DNA from: Mucilaginibacter segetis
GTDB taxonomy: Bacteria > Bacteroidota > Bacteroidia > Sphingobacteriales > Sphingobacteriaceae
Length of the DNA: 64,000 nucleotides
Assembly (NCBI RefSeq): GCF_016522075.1
Contig: NZ_JAEHFW010000001.1
Span: forward strand, 1,054,001-1,118,000
Direction: 5' to 3'
Made by a program: the position numbers and the translations under genes. This document shows, in pieces, positions 52,772 to 61,923 of this stretch (its first letter is position 1; each line of letters opens with the position of its first letter). The notes below the pieces were generated by a model that was not told the origin of the DNA, ran no database searches, and saw only the letters and a list, made by a program, of their open reading frames with translations.

Positions 52772-53446
52772 TTAATCATTAACCCCGCCATTTATCATGT
52801 CTGATATTATGCCCTTGCCTTCCTTTCGTTCTGCTAAAAATATGCCGACTAAATGCACTGCAATAAATGCTAAAATTAAATACATACAAAAGCCATGGAC
52901 CTCTTTAACAGAATGCCTTATGGATTTAAATGGAGCTAACGCATCTTCAAAAGCTAAAAACAACCCGGTAAGTGCCATTACGGTTAATAAAATATAAAAA
53001 ATGCTGTAAGTTATTTTTACACCTAATTCATGCCTTGCCGTTTCGCGATTCTTTTTCGTTACTTTAAATTGATGGTAGGCGCTTTTCATCTTGCGGATAA
53101 ATTTTTGGTCGGCCACCTGAAAAGACTCAAGTATCAGCCGGAACAAAAGCAACGCGGCCAACGTATAACCAAAATAAGTATGTATGGCCCAAACGTTATC
53201 ACTTAAAGTATGGGCAATTCCTCTTGCTTGCTGATCTGTAACTTCGGTGCCACTATTTGTTAGTTCGCTCGTTACAACCCCGGCAACAGATCGCTGATCA
53301 GTTATGGTGGAATTAATTAATACAGTAAGCAAAGAGCCTGTTATGACAATAGTATTGGCCCAATGCCAAAAGCGAAGCGAAGATGAATGTTTTTTGATTT
53401 GCTGTGGATGGTCAACATCCTTTCGGGGAGGAGTTATTACAGTCAT
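52772..53446 (-). CDS. cytochrome b561-type membrane protein
   Basis: The 224-residue protein has four predicted spans. Histidines are placed like those of the Ni/Fe-hydrogenase/thiosulfate-reductase type b-cytochromes: RFWHWANT in helix 1, WAIHTYFGYTLAALL in helix 2, and VKEVHGFCMYLILAFIAVHL in helices 3-4. It should carry two b hemes and pass electrons between the quinone pool and a periplasmic partner. It is the first gene of the minus-strand unit with the type III PKS, separated by 82 bp. The partner could be the flavin/Rieske system on the other strand; that is speculative. Confidence 0.85.
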   Translation of the reverse strand: MTVITPPRKDVDHPQQIKKHSSSLRFWHWANTIVITGSLLTVLINSTITDQRSVAGVVTSELTNSGTEVTDQQARGIAHTLSDNVWAIHTYFGYTLAALLLFRLILESFQVADQKFIRKMKSAYHQFKVTKKNRETARHELGVKITYSIFYILLTVMALTGLFLAFEDALAPFKSIRHSVKEVHGFCMYLILAFIAVHLVGIFLAERKEGKGIISDMINGGVND

Positions 53447-53651
53447 AAAAAATATTGATGTGATTTATAAAAGTACTATTAAAAATTGTAGCAAAACTGT
53501 AGCACATTTTTGCAGTAACAATCATTAATAAATAGTAAATAAAATTAAATAATTCTTAAGTCCATCACTGTAATTTAATATAGCTGATAAGATAATCTAT
53601 AATGAAGTTTTATCTTACTATTTTTACAGATAGGTAGCATAATAAAACACA

Positions 53652-54749
53652 ATGGCCAACACATCACTTAATACCGCCCCTGCATTAAACGATGTATTTA
53701 ACCTGGAGCTTTTTTTTGAACTCTCGCCTGATCTGTTGTGCATTGCAGGCTATGACGGTTATTTTAAAAGAATAAATCCAACGGTATCAAAAGTACTTGG
53801 TTATACTAATAAAGAATTATTTGCTAAACCCATAAGCGAATTTATATATCATGAAGATCGTGTGCTTACTGCCAAGTACCGTGATGTTCTGATCAGGAAT
53901 AAGCCGTTGCTTAATTTTGAAAACAGGTACGTTACAAAAAGCGGCCAGATTGTATGGCTGTCGTGGACATCAATGCCGTTTGAGAGCGAAAAAGTAGTTT
54001 TTGCTATCGCCAAAAACATTACCCATAAGAAAATGCTGGAGGAAGATAGAGACGCCCTGCTTGCTAAATACACAAAAATCAATAATGACCTTAAACAGTT
54101 AACCTATACCACTTCACATGACCTGCGGGCGCCTGTAAATAACCTTCTTTCGGTTTTTAGCGTGATGGACGTATCTAAAATACAGGATAAAGAAACATTG
54201 TTGTTTATTGATATGCTTAAACATGCTACGGAAAATCTTAAGCAAACATTAAATAATTATATTGATGAATTGAGCGAAAAGGATATTTTGCGTATAAATA
54301 CTGTGGAAATTGATCTAGAAAAATGCCTTGAATTTGTTATAGGATCGTTGCAATCATTAATACAAAACTCCAACACTATTATAAACTTCGATTTCTCTGA
54401 ACAAAAAATTATTAAATTCAATAAGGCATATCTCGAAAGTATATTTCTTAACCTTATTACCAATTCTATCAAATATGCTAAACCCGGTTCATTTCCTATT
54501 ATTTATATTTCTTCACGACGTATGAATGGTGTTGTTCAACTTATTGTAGAAGATGAAGGTATTGGCTTTGATATGGATAAAGTAAAGGGCCGTATATTCG
54601 GTTTAAATCAAAAATTCAGTAACAACTCCGACAGTAAGGGTATTGGCTTGTACCTGGTTTATAATTATGTAATAAGTTTAGGAGGCCATATTGAAATTGA
54701 AAGTAAGATAAACGAAGGCGCAAGGTTTATTATGTCATTTAAGGATTGA
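53652..54749 (+). CDS. soluble PAS-domain sensor histidine kinase
   Basis: The 365-residue protein has a PAS domain (about 15-125, ELSPDLLCIAGYDGYFKRIN, ending FAIAKNITHKKMLEED). A HisKA domain follows with YTTSHDLRAPVNNLL (His156), then HATPase_c with NSIKYAK (N box), EDEGIGFDMDKV (G1) and SKGIGLYLVYNYV (G2). There is no transmembrane helix, so it senses a cytoplasmic signal. No response regulator is on its strand. The NarL-type regulator converges 4 bp from its stop but already has its own kinase. Confidence 0.92.
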   Translation: MANTSLNTAPALNDVFNLELFFELSPDLLCIAGYDGYFKRINPTVSKVLGYTNKELFAKPISEFIYHEDRVLTAKYRDVLIRNKPLLNFENRYVTKSGQIVWLSWTSMPFESEKVVFAIAKNITHKKMLEEDRDALLAKYTKINNDLKQLTYTTSHDLRAPVNNLLSVFSVMDVSKIQDKETLLFIDMLKHATENLKQTLNNYIDELSEKDILRINTVEIDLEKCLEFVIGSLQSLIQNSNTIINFDFSEQKIIKFNKAYLESIFLNLITNSIKYAKPGSFPIIYISSRRMNGVVQLIVEDEGIGFDMDKVKGRIFGLNQKFSNNSDSKGIGLYLVYNYVISLGGHIEIESKINEGARFIMSFKD

Positions 54750-54753
54750 AATA

Positions 54754-55404
54754 TTATTCCAATCCGCTTTTTATAGCAAATTTAACTAAGCCAACGGTAC
54801 TCTTATTATGAGTTTTTTCCAATAAATGTTGTCGGTGGTTATCAACCGTTTTTTTACTGATAAAGAGTTTCTCAGCAATTTCTTCGCTTGTAAACTCTTT
54901 TACTATAAGGCTCAATATTTCCTTTTCTCGGATAGATAATTGGTTTAATTGCTCGTCTTGTACTTTTTGCTTATGATATTGATTGTAGATTATAGGTACA
55001 ATATCTTGTGAGAAATAGGTGCCACCGCAGGTAATACGATGCATGGCTTGCAGTAATTCTGTTCGCCCGGCATTTTTAAGTATGTAACCGTCTGCTTCGG
55101 CCATAATAGCCTCTTTTACTGCAGGGGCATTATTATACATGCTTAAAATAAGTACCTGTATGTGCGGAAATTCACTTTTTACCATACGGCATAATTGTGT
55201 GCCGGTTAAAAGCGGCATGCTTATATCGGTTAAAAGAAACTGAAACTTTTGGGGTTCAGCCGCAATTAGTTCATACGCCGCCTGCCCATTATTTGCTTCG
55301 GCAATAATCTGGTATTGCTCATTGTGTGCAAGCAAACTTCGCAAGCCGTCAATTACCATTTGGTGATCATCGGCTATTATGATGTCGATTTTAGACGTTG
55401 TCAT
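54754..55404 (-). CDS. NarL/LuxR-family response regulator
   Basis: The 216-residue protein has a receiver domain: IIIADDHQMVIDGL, phospho-acceptor Asp60 in LLTDISMPLL, Lys in GYILKNAG. A LuxR-type HTH follows (LSIREKEILSLIVKEFTSEEIAEKL, SKKTVDNHRQHL). Its start overlaps the upstream kinase stop by 14 bp, so the pair is translationally coupled and certainly cognate. The targets are unknown. Its stop codon lies 4 bp from the converging PAS kinase gene. Confidence 0.93.
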   Translation of the reverse strand: MTTSKIDIIIADDHQMVIDGLRSLLAHNEQYQIIAEANNGQAAYELIAAEPQKFQFLLTDISMPLLTGTQLCRMVKSEFPHIQVLILSMYNNAPAVKEAIMAEADGYILKNAGRTELLQAMHRITCGGTYFSQDIVPIIYNQYHKQKVQDEQLNQLSIREKEILSLIVKEFTSEEIAEKLFISKKTVDNHRQHLLEKTHNKSTVGLVKFAIKSGLE

Positions 55405-57310
55405 CAGGTATAATTATCTCAATTTGGGTTCCACTTAATCTCTCAGACCGGATGTTTAATATGCCATCTAGAAGATTTACGCGTGCGGTTATATTTTTCC
55501 ATCCTATTCCATTGGAGTTTTTAATTTGATCAGTGTCAAACCCCACACCATTATCTTTGATAGCAATTATTAAATGGCTGTTTTTACTTATTGCCTCAAT
55601 ATTTATTTGTGTTGCTTTTGCATGTTTAACGATATTGCCAACTATTTCCTGCACTATACGATAGATAGATAATTGGGTTGATTTTTTAAACTGATGCTCA
55701 TGTGTAGCATCGGCAACATCAAACAAAACCTTTATACCCACACCTGAATTTATTTTTTCAAACATATCTTCCAGTGCGGCAAATAAACCAAAGTTCAATT
55801 CTTCGGGTATCAGATTATGAGATATATGCCGAACTTCAGTTATAGTTTTGTCTATAAGTATAAGTGTGTTATCAATATGGTTATCCTTAGGATAGTCATG
55901 CATAAGATTAGACACATTCATTTTAACAACTGACATTAACTGACCAATGCTATCATGCAGGTCGCGTGCTATACGGATACGCTCGTTTTGTTCCCCATTA
56001 AGCAATGCTTTATTCAATTTCTGTTCTTCGGCAAACCTGTTTTTTACAATAGTGTTACGATATACTAAACCGAATATTAAGCAAAGTGCTATCAGAGTTA
56101 TTATTGCGGCGTATATGATAAATCTTTTATCGCTTTCTGCCCGGTCACGTGCTACTGCCCGCAAATTCGACTGGAATTTAAGTTGCTGGTTTTCCTTTTC
56201 TTTTTTTTCAGTTTCGAATTGCAGTTGCAGATCGTACAATATCTCCGCTTTACTCGCACTAAATAAAGAATCTTTCAATTCCGCTCGTTGTTTCAAATAA
56301 CTAAACGCCTGCTTAAAATCATGAGTTTTAACATCCAACTTATATAAATTCTCATAAGTATCTATCAATTTCTCAGGACTCCCACTTTTTTTGGCGTAAT
56401 AAAGGGCAGAGTCCGCATAGAAGCGCGCTTTTTTAATATTCCCTAATTCCAGGTTTACATTAGCCAAATTGCCTAAAGTGCCGGCAAAAGCATAGGGGCT
56501 TGGTGCCTTTCTTAGTTGTTGTAATGCTAATAGCAGGTATTTATTAGCCCTGATAAAGTAACCCATTTTTTGATAGGTATTGCCTATATTATTATAATTT
56601 ATGCCCAGCAAAAAAGGTTTGCCTTTGACGTTTTTTACATTTTTGAAATGCACATATAATGCTTTTCTGTATTCCTCATTATCATCGTAATTAATCGCCA
56701 AAACATTCATAGCCCGCCACTTTAACTCGGCTGTAGCTTTTGATGTTGATTGTAAAACATTGATGGCGACTTGAGCATATTTTTTTCCGCTCTCATAATT
56801 GCCAAAATCATGCAGGGTGTTAGAAATTACAACATAAGCATATCCCACCATAGCTGTATCTTTTACCTGCTCAAAATTTTTAACCGCTTGTAATAAATAA
56901 CTAATTCCCTTTTCAAACTTATATTTTTTACCTAATTGTATACCCATATTAAAATTATTATACCCCATCCAAAGCTGGTTTTTTGAAATACGCAGATAGG
57001 ACATGGAGGTATCGTACCATGGTAAGGCCTGATTTGCATCTAAAGATAACTTAGCCACAAATAGTAATCCTGCAGCACGGCCGGCATTATCAGTATTATT
57101 TTGTGCCTTTGCTTTTCGGAAAGCATAGTTAGCTAATGAGTCGATCAATGTCGGTTGCTTTAAATATTCGTTCGCTTTTTTTAAGATAGGGGTAAGCAAT
57201 ATACGATCTGATCCGGATTTGCCCCCATGTTGCGCACTGGCAAAAAAAGGTATAAAAATAGCCTGCAATAATATTGCCCGGTATAACCTGATCAGATTAG
57301 CAGATAACAT
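55391..57310 (-). CDS. TPR-domain sensor histidine kinase (NarX/DesK type)
   Basis: The 639-residue reading begins at the ATG at 57310; the longer frame from 57364 adds residues without signal character. A signal sequence (to about residue 26, FFASA) precedes several TPR-like repeats (about 100-360) outside the membrane. One transmembrane helix (about 396-418) and a coiled coil follow. HisKA_3 has RIARDLHDSIGQLMSV with His452, and HATPase_c ends GIGWKNITARVNLL. The periplasmic TPRs probably sense a protein or peptide. The 14-bp overlap with the NarL regulator marks a two-component pair. Confidence 0.9.
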   Translation of the reverse strand: MLSANLIRLYRAILLQAIFIPFFASAQHGGKSGSDRILLTPILKKANEYLKQPTLIDSLANYAFRKAKAQNNTDNAGRAAGLLFVAKLSLDANQALPWYDTSMSYLRISKNQLWMGYNNFNMGIQLGKKYKFEKGISYLLQAVKNFEQVKDTAMVGYAYVVISNTLHDFGNYESGKKYAQVAINVLQSTSKATAELKWRAMNVLAINYDDNEEYRKALYVHFKNVKNVKGKPFLLGINYNNIGNTYQKMGYFIRANKYLLLALQQLRKAPSPYAFAGTLGNLANVNLELGNIKKARFYADSALYYAKKSGSPEKLIDTYENLYKLDVKTHDFKQAFSYLKQRAELKDSLFSASKAEILYDLQLQFETEKKEKENQQLKFQSNLRAVARDRAESDKRFIIYAAIITLIALCLIFGLVYRNTIVKNRFAEEQKLNKALLNGEQNERIRIARDLHDSIGQLMSVVKMNVSNLMHDYPKDNHIDNTLILIDKTITEVRHISHNLIPEELNFGLFAALEDMFEKINSGVGIKVLFDVADATHEHQFKKSTQLSIYRIVQEIVGNIVKHAKATQINIEAISKNSHLIIAIKDNGVGFDTDQIKNSNGIGWKNITARVNLLDGILNIRSERLSGTQIEIIIPDDNV

Positions 57311-57372
57311 ATTGTAGATAAAGTTATTGCAGCCAATGTACAAATATTTAAACAGGCAATGCACCCCAAAAG

Positions 57373-57408
57373 GAACCAGCCATGATACAATTTGTCACGG
57401 CTGGGTTC
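57373..57408 (-). terminator. terminator after the IPT/TIG lipoprotein gene
   Basis: An imperfect stem of about 13 bp (57373-57385 with 57394-57408) is followed by a short T-rich stretch on the minus strand, lying between the IPT gene and the kinase gene. Confidence 0.6.
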
Positions 57409-57418
57409 TGATAAAAAA

Positions 57419-59050
57419 TTATTGTTTTATGCGGATAATATCCTTTAAATTAGCTTTAAAGAACATATCTCCGTTTTTTGCAGCAACAAACTCCACAATT
57501 GAATTGAAGTTATTAAGATCGACGGATGGCGATTTTATGAGAAACGTGCCCAATAATGTTGACGTGTTGGTTGTAGTATTATATTTACGGATCATCCAGG
57601 TTTTGCTTATTTGTCCGCTTATATAAGTATGGTCTAACATGGCATACATGTTATTGCTATCATCGAAAGCATATTTCAGATACGAAATAACCCCGTTGGA
57701 GCTAAATAATTTTGGATCGTCGGCGCTAAATAAATTGCTGATGCCAAACCCTGCGTTAGTGATGGTTCCTGCATTCAGATCCCATTTAACAAATGAAGCG
57801 TTATTGGCTACGTTGCTGTTATCGCTTGTTTTAACAAGGTATGCATTGCCTCCATCAATAAAGGCGCCACCATCTTGTTGGCGTAAGCCGGAAAGGTCGT
57901 ACTGTGAATTCACAATAGCACCTGACGCATCTATCTTAAATCCTGGCCTTATACATATTTCATTAGCAGAATTTATGAAAAAGTAATAGTAGCTTGACGA
58001 CAAGCTGAAATTTTTATTCACCTCGGTTACTGTAGCGCCATCGGCAGATATTTTATAAACTGAATACGTACTTGGTGCAGCCTCATATTTAAGTACATAT
58101 ACATTTCCGGCTGCATCCGTTGCAACTTTTATAATCTTTTCTATTCGGCTATCGGTAGTTAATACTGATGGTGTACTATTTCCATCGGTAGATACTTTAT
58201 ACACTGTATTTTGCCCACTTGCTTGGTTAAGTGTGGTAAAATCAGAGTAATAGATAATATTGTTATTACGATCAAGGGTCATTGCTCCTATCTCTTTAGA
58301 GGCTGTTGCTATTTTGCTAAAATTGAGGCTGCCTGATGTAGCATTAATATAGTCCACACTTACCCCACCGGTACCGGTTGTGGTAGTAGCGGTAAATGTG
58401 GTGTTGAAACCCGCTGCTGCAACGGCGTTGGTGCCGCTTACGGTAATTATAACATTGCCAGTTACAACGTTGGCAGGCACTTCAACAGTTAGTTGGGTGG
58501 CTGTTGCAGTTTTTACTGTGGCCAGTACAACGGTGCCGCCTGTAGTAGTTGCAAAAAATACTTTATTCTCGCTTAACCGGGTATTAAATCCCGTTCCTGT
58601 TAATGTAATTAAATCGCCGGTTTTGCCGCTGGTAGGTGCCATAGCAGTAAAGGTAGGAACTATAGTTGCAGTAGGGGTAATGGTTATTGTGCCGCCCTGC
58701 GGGTCCTTATTATTTGCTGCAATGCCTTTCACAAATAAAGCCAATGTTCCCGATGGTAAATTAGTGGGTATGGTAAACTTAATTTCGGTATTGGTAACCG
58801 ACGCAATTGTAACTTCAGTATCGCCGATAGTTACTTTAACATCAGTAGCTGTTGCGCCAAATCCGGTTCCGGTAATGGTAACTACATCGCCCGGTGTTGG
58901 GTTTTTGGGCGATACGTCGGTAATCTGGGCGGTTTCAGTAACCGAAGGTGTAATAACGCCACCGTCTTTTTTACAAGCTACAAGCGTGCCGACTAAAAAA
59001 AGAAACAGCAAGGTTAGTTGTTTAGATGTTTTTAATAAAGCTGATTTCAT
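57419..59050 (-). CDS. IPT/TIG-domain lipoprotein with a C-terminal propeller-like region
   Basis: The 543-residue protein has lipobox VACKK (Cys about 26). Two IPT/TIG immunoglobulin-like domains follow: ITDVSPKNPTPGDVVTITGTGFG at about 43-65, and TAMAPTSGKTGDLITLTGTGF at about 135-155. After about residue 230 there are repeated strand units with a hydrophobic-x-hydrophobic step (MTLDRNNNIIYYSDF, VATDAAGNVYVLKYE, AFDDSNNMYAMLDHTY), which suggests an NHL/SMP-30-like beta-propeller. Surface binding to a glycan or protein is likely, but no ligand is evident. It has its own terminator and no SusC/D partner. Confidence 0.8.
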   Translation of the reverse strand: MKSALLKTSKQLTLLFLFLVGTLVACKKDGGVITPSVTETAQITDVSPKNPTPGDVVTITGTGFGATATDVKVTIGDTEVTIASVTNTEIKFTIPTNLPSGTLALFVKGIAANNKDPQGGTITITPTATIVPTFTAMAPTSGKTGDLITLTGTGFNTRLSENKVFFATTTGGTVVLATVKTATATQLTVEVPANVVTGNVIITVSGTNAVAAAGFNTTFTATTTTGTGGVSVDYINATSGSLNFSKIATASKEIGAMTLDRNNNIIYYSDFTTLNQASGQNTVYKVSTDGNSTPSVLTTDSRIEKIIKVATDAAGNVYVLKYEAAPSTYSVYKISADGATVTEVNKNFSLSSSYYYFFINSANEICIRPGFKIDASGAIVNSQYDLSGLRQQDGGAFIDGGNAYLVKTSDNSNVANNASFVKWDLNAGTITNAGFGISNLFSADDPKLFSSNGVISYLKYAFDDSNNMYAMLDHTYISGQISKTWMIRKYNTTTNTSTLLGTFLIKSPSVDLNNFNSIVEFVAAKNGDMFFKANLKDIIRIKQ

Positions 59051-59231
59051 AATGTTTGATTTTATTCAAAAATCAGCCGATTAGCGGTACCTATCAATAA
59101 GGATGCATCCTCATATTTATAGGTATAAATACCTATAAAACAGTACTATCATGAATTATATATTGTTTCACCTAAGTAAAAACGGATTTTTTAAAGTGGA
59201 GTTACAGGTGACTGTACATTTCATAATAATT

Positions 59232-59262
59232 AAAAAGCCATATACGTATCGTATATGGCTTT
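59232..59262 (-). terminator. Rho-independent terminator of the tRNA-Ser unit
   Basis: On the minus strand, a perfect 13-bp stem (59234-59246 with 59250-59262), a 3-nt loop and a T-run. It lies 9 bp after the CCA end of the tRNA. Confidence 0.9.
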
Positions 59263-59271
59263 AAATGCTTT

Positions 59272-59359
59272 TGGCGGAGAGTTAGGGATTCGAACCCCAG
59301 GACCTGTTACAGTCAACAGTTTTCAAGACTGCCGCAATCGACCACTCTGCCAACTCTCC
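59272..59359 (-). tRNA. tRNA-Ser (anticodon UGA), CCA encoded
   Basis: Read on the minus strand, the 7-bp acceptor stem GGAGAGT pairs with ACTCTCC. The D-arm GCAGAGTGGTC and anticodon loop CTTGAAA (anticodon TGA; 59323-59325 on the plus strand) follow, then a class II long variable arm and the T-loop TTCGAAT. Discriminator G and the encoded CCA (59272-59274) end it. The 88-nt length with CCA fits a serine tRNA. It decodes UCN codons with U at the wobble site. Confidence 0.95.
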
Positions 59360-59364
59360 GGGGA

Positions 59365-59394
59365 CAAAAGTACAAATCCGGCCCGAATTGCCAA
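59365..59394 (-). promoter_or_regulatory. promoter of the tRNA-Ser gene
   Basis: On the minus strand, TTG (59392-59394), 19 bp and TACTTTTG (59365-59372) fit TTG-N19-TAnnTTTG exactly. The -7 box ends only 5 bp before the mature tRNA 5' end, leaving almost no leader. Confidence 0.8.
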
Positions 59395-59452
59395 ATATCA
59401 TGTTAACTTTTTTTTAACTATTATTAAGTGGCTGTTAAGCAGTATATTAATA

Positions 59453-60427
59453 TTATTTTTCTGGCGTTTTTGAGCTTTTGAAGGTATTGAAACGTGGTTT
59501 TACAATACGAATATTCCGCTTGGAAAGATCAACACTGGCATTTAATTCAAAACCTATTAGTAATATAAGCGAATTTAGGTATAGCCAAATCATCACCACA
59601 ATAAGGGTTCCTATTGAGCCGTATACTTTATTATAGGACGCGAAATTGTTAGTATAGTAGGTAAAACCAATAGATGTTAATATAGCTAAAAATGTCGCCA
59701 ATATTGAGCCGGGATTTATAAGTTTCCACTTTTGTTTGTGAGAGGGGCCGTAACGGTATAAAATAGCTACAGTTATAAAGAAAATAATAAGTATTATTAA
59801 CCATCGTGATAACGCGATAAGGTAAAACCAAAAATGTGCTTCACTATCAAATTTTGATTGTACATACCCGATAACCCATTGCCCTGCTATCATAATAATA
59901 ATGGCTATAAAAAGAGCAAAACTTATAACAATGGTAAGTATAAGCGCTATTAGTCTCCGTTTAAACCAAGTTCGTGTTTCCAGTATTAAAGATGATTTAT
60001 TAAAGGATTGCATAAGGTTGTTTACACCATTGGTAGCAAAATACAATGCAGTTATAAAGCCTATTGACAATAACTTTCCGTTCTGTTTTTTAATAATATC
60101 AACTATTGTTGACTGGAATGCCAGATAGGCATTAGTGGGCATAATTAAAGCAAGCAAACGTAGTAACTCTTCCTGAAAGTTATCAATAGGAATATAAGCA
60201 ATAAGCGTAAATAAAAATATAGTAGCAGGGAAAAGCGCGAGCATAAAGTTATAGGCCAACGAGGCTGCCCGGTTAGTGAGTGATGATTTCCTTATCTCTT
60301 CTAAAAAGAAAACAATTACTGTATAAAGCGGCAAAGGCCTAAAGCCCGGGATAAATACACACTTGGTCCAGTCTGTAAGGTATTGGTAAAATTTAAATCG
60401 AAGTAAAAAATGATGTAACCATTTCAT
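59453..60427 (-). CDS. YihY/BrkB-family inner-membrane protein
   Basis: The 324-residue protein has about six predicted transmembrane helices. The family landmarks are visible: SLAYNFMLALFPATIFLFTLIAYIPI, ITALYFATNGVNNLMQSFNKS, and the later YGSIGTLIVVMIWLYLNSLILLIGFELNA. Members were once called ribonuclease BN by error; their true role is unknown, though an efflux or lipid function has been suggested. It is the last gene of the PASTA-rhodanese-MltG-thioesterase operon, 11 bp after the thioesterase stop. Confidence 0.9.
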   Translation of the reverse strand: MKWLHHFLLRFKFYQYLTDWTKCVFIPGFRPLPLYTVIVFFLEEIRKSSLTNRAASLAYNFMLALFPATIFLFTLIAYIPIDNFQEELLRLLALIMPTNAYLAFQSTIVDIIKKQNGKLLSIGFITALYFATNGVNNLMQSFNKSSLILETRTWFKRRLIALILTIVISFALFIAIIIMIAGQWVIGYVQSKFDSEAHFWFYLIALSRWLIILIIFFITVAILYRYGPSHKQKWKLINPGSILATFLAILTSIGFTYYTNNFASYNKVYGSIGTLIVVMIWLYLNSLILLIGFELNASVDLSKRNIRIVKPRFNTFKSSKTPEK

Positions 60428-60438
60428 TAACGCTAAAA

Positions 60439-60846
60439 TTAGTTAAAAAAAGGTTTTACTTTATCCAAAAACTCCTGCGATGGCAGGCAGGGCCTATTGG
60501 TTTTCATATTGATAAATGCCAGCAAGGTTTCGCCAATATGTATAAGTTCCTGCTTTTGATTATATAATTCATACCTGAAATGGATCTTTACCGCAGGCAT
60601 TTTTTCCATAATTACATTTATGGTAATCTCTTCATCATATAAGGCTGGTTTCAGGTATTTGCAATGCATCTCTAATACCGGCATCATTATGCCTGAAGCC
60701 TCCATTCCGCTGTAAGTAAGCCCTAAACTACGCAGCATTTCTACACGGCCAACTTCAAAAAACTCCGCGTAGTTGCCGTAATACATATAACCCATCTGGT
60801 CTGTTTCACCATAGCGTACCCTTATTTTAGTGCTGTGCTTAAACAT
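60439..60846 (-). CDS. acyl-CoA thioesterase (4HBT/YbgC type hotdog fold)
   Basis: The 135-residue hotdog protein has the YbgC/4-hydroxybenzoyl-CoA thioesterase motif VRYGETDQMGYMYYGNYAEFFE, with the catalytic Asp, followed by EITINVIMEKMPAVKIHFRYE. It hydrolyses short or aromatic acyl-CoA; the substrate is not defined. Its start codon overlaps the MltG stop by one base (TAATG), so the two are translationally coupled. YihY follows after 11 bp. Confidence 0.9.
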   Translation of the reverse strand: MFKHSTKIRVRYGETDQMGYMYYGNYAEFFEVGRVEMLRSLGLTYSGMEASGIMMPVLEMHCKYLKPALYDEEITINVIMEKMPAVKIHFRYELYNQKQELIHIGETLLAFINMKTNRPCLPSQEFLDKVKPFFN

Positions 60847-61901
60847 TAGCGTTTAATATTCCTTTCATTAAGCGCCTGTTGAAATTTACGCGCATTAACC
60901 CTGTGATCGGCTTCGTTAGTGGCAAAATTATGATAGCCGGAGAAATCTTCTTTTGCGCACATATAGATATAGTCACTTTTTTTATAATTAAGTACTGCCT
61001 TAATAGCATTTACAGAGGGCATCATAATAGGGCCGGGGGGCAACCCTGTATGTAAATAAGTATTGTAAGGTGAGTTTACTATAAGATACTTGTTTAACAC
61101 ACGCTTTATGGTGAAATCGTTAACTGCGAAAATTACCGTAGGATCAGCTTGCAGCTTCATGCCTTTATTCAATCGGTTTAAATATAATCCTGCAATAGTG
61201 GGCATTTCGTCGTCGTGTAAAGCCTCAGCATCAACTATTGATGCCAATATTGACACCTGGGGCTGCGTCAGATTAAGTTCTTTTGCCTTTTCACGACGTT
61301 CTGGCGTCCAGAATTTTTCATAGTTAACATACATTTTTTTGAAAAACTTTTCCGGACTGGTATTCCAGTAAAACTGATAAGAATCCGGTAAAAATACCGT
61401 GTATATATTATCAGTAGTTAACCCGTATTGTTCAGCGAATCCTGTAGAATCAAGTAAACGGATAAAGTCTAACGAATCCGGTTCTAACTTTTTAGCCACA
61501 AAAGCTGCAAATTGCTCTTTCAGTCTGATATTATGGAATGATAAAGTTATGGCTTCCTGGTTTCCAGAGGCCAGCATATTTATTAGGCTGCGGTTGCTCA
61601 TTCCGCTTTTAAGATGGTAACGCCCCGGCTTTACTCGGCTCATGTAGTTCATGTTTTCGGCGGCCCACCTAAAAGTTGTAGTGTCTTTAACTATTTTTTT
61701 ATCTTTTATAGTTTGATATACCTGGTCAAAAGTATCACCGGTATGTATATACAGGTATTCTTCATTGTCGGTTACGTTAGGACCAAAATATCGGAGGTAA
61801 TAAAACACACCCGTTGCCGCTAAGGATACAGCAATTATAACTATAAGCGCGATGATGAATTTTTTAAATACTCCTGAAGATGACTTTTTTTTATTGGTCA
61901 T
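60846..61901 (-). CDS. mltG: endolytic murein transglycosylase MltG
   Basis: The 351-residue protein has a basic N-terminus and a single membrane anchor (about 13-34). A LysM-like segment (YIHTGDTFDQVYQTIKDKKIV) and the YceG catalytic domain follow, with SILASIVDAEALHDDEMPTIAGLYLNRLNKGMKLQADPTVIF. In most MltG proteins the segment after ASIV reads E-x-E; here it reads D-A-E, so one acidic position is Asp. MltG cuts nascent peptidoglycan near the membrane and sets glycan length. The gene follows rhodanese by 22 bp and overlaps the thioesterase start. Confidence 0.92.
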   Translation of the reverse strand: MTNKKKSSSGVFKKFIIALIVIIAVSLAATGVFYYLRYFGPNVTDNEEYLYIHTGDTFDQVYQTIKDKKIVKDTTTFRWAAENMNYMSRVKPGRYHLKSGMSNRSLINMLASGNQEAITLSFHNIRLKEQFAAFVAKKLEPDSLDFIRLLDSTGFAEQYGLTTDNIYTVFLPDSYQFYWNTSPEKFFKKMYVNYEKFWTPERREKAKELNLTQPQVSILASIVDAEALHDDEMPTIAGLYLNRLNKGMKLQADPTVIFAVNDFTIKRVLNKYLIVNSPYNTYLHTGLPPGPIMMPSVNAIKAVLNYKKSDYIYMCAKEDFSGYHNFATNEADHRVNARKFQQALNERNIKR

Positions 61902-61923
61902 GATTGATATGGAAAGTTGGTAA

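Noticed and set aside
58380..59084. A 234-codon Val-rich frame antisense to the IPT/TIG lipoprotein
   Set aside because: It is the reverse image of Thr/Ala-rich IPT repeats; the minus-strand gene has a lipobox and recognisable domains.
59255..59473. A 72-codon open frame covering the tRNA-Ser region on the plus strand
   Set aside because: It reads antisense through the tRNA and its terminator; the sequence is explained by the tRNA fold.
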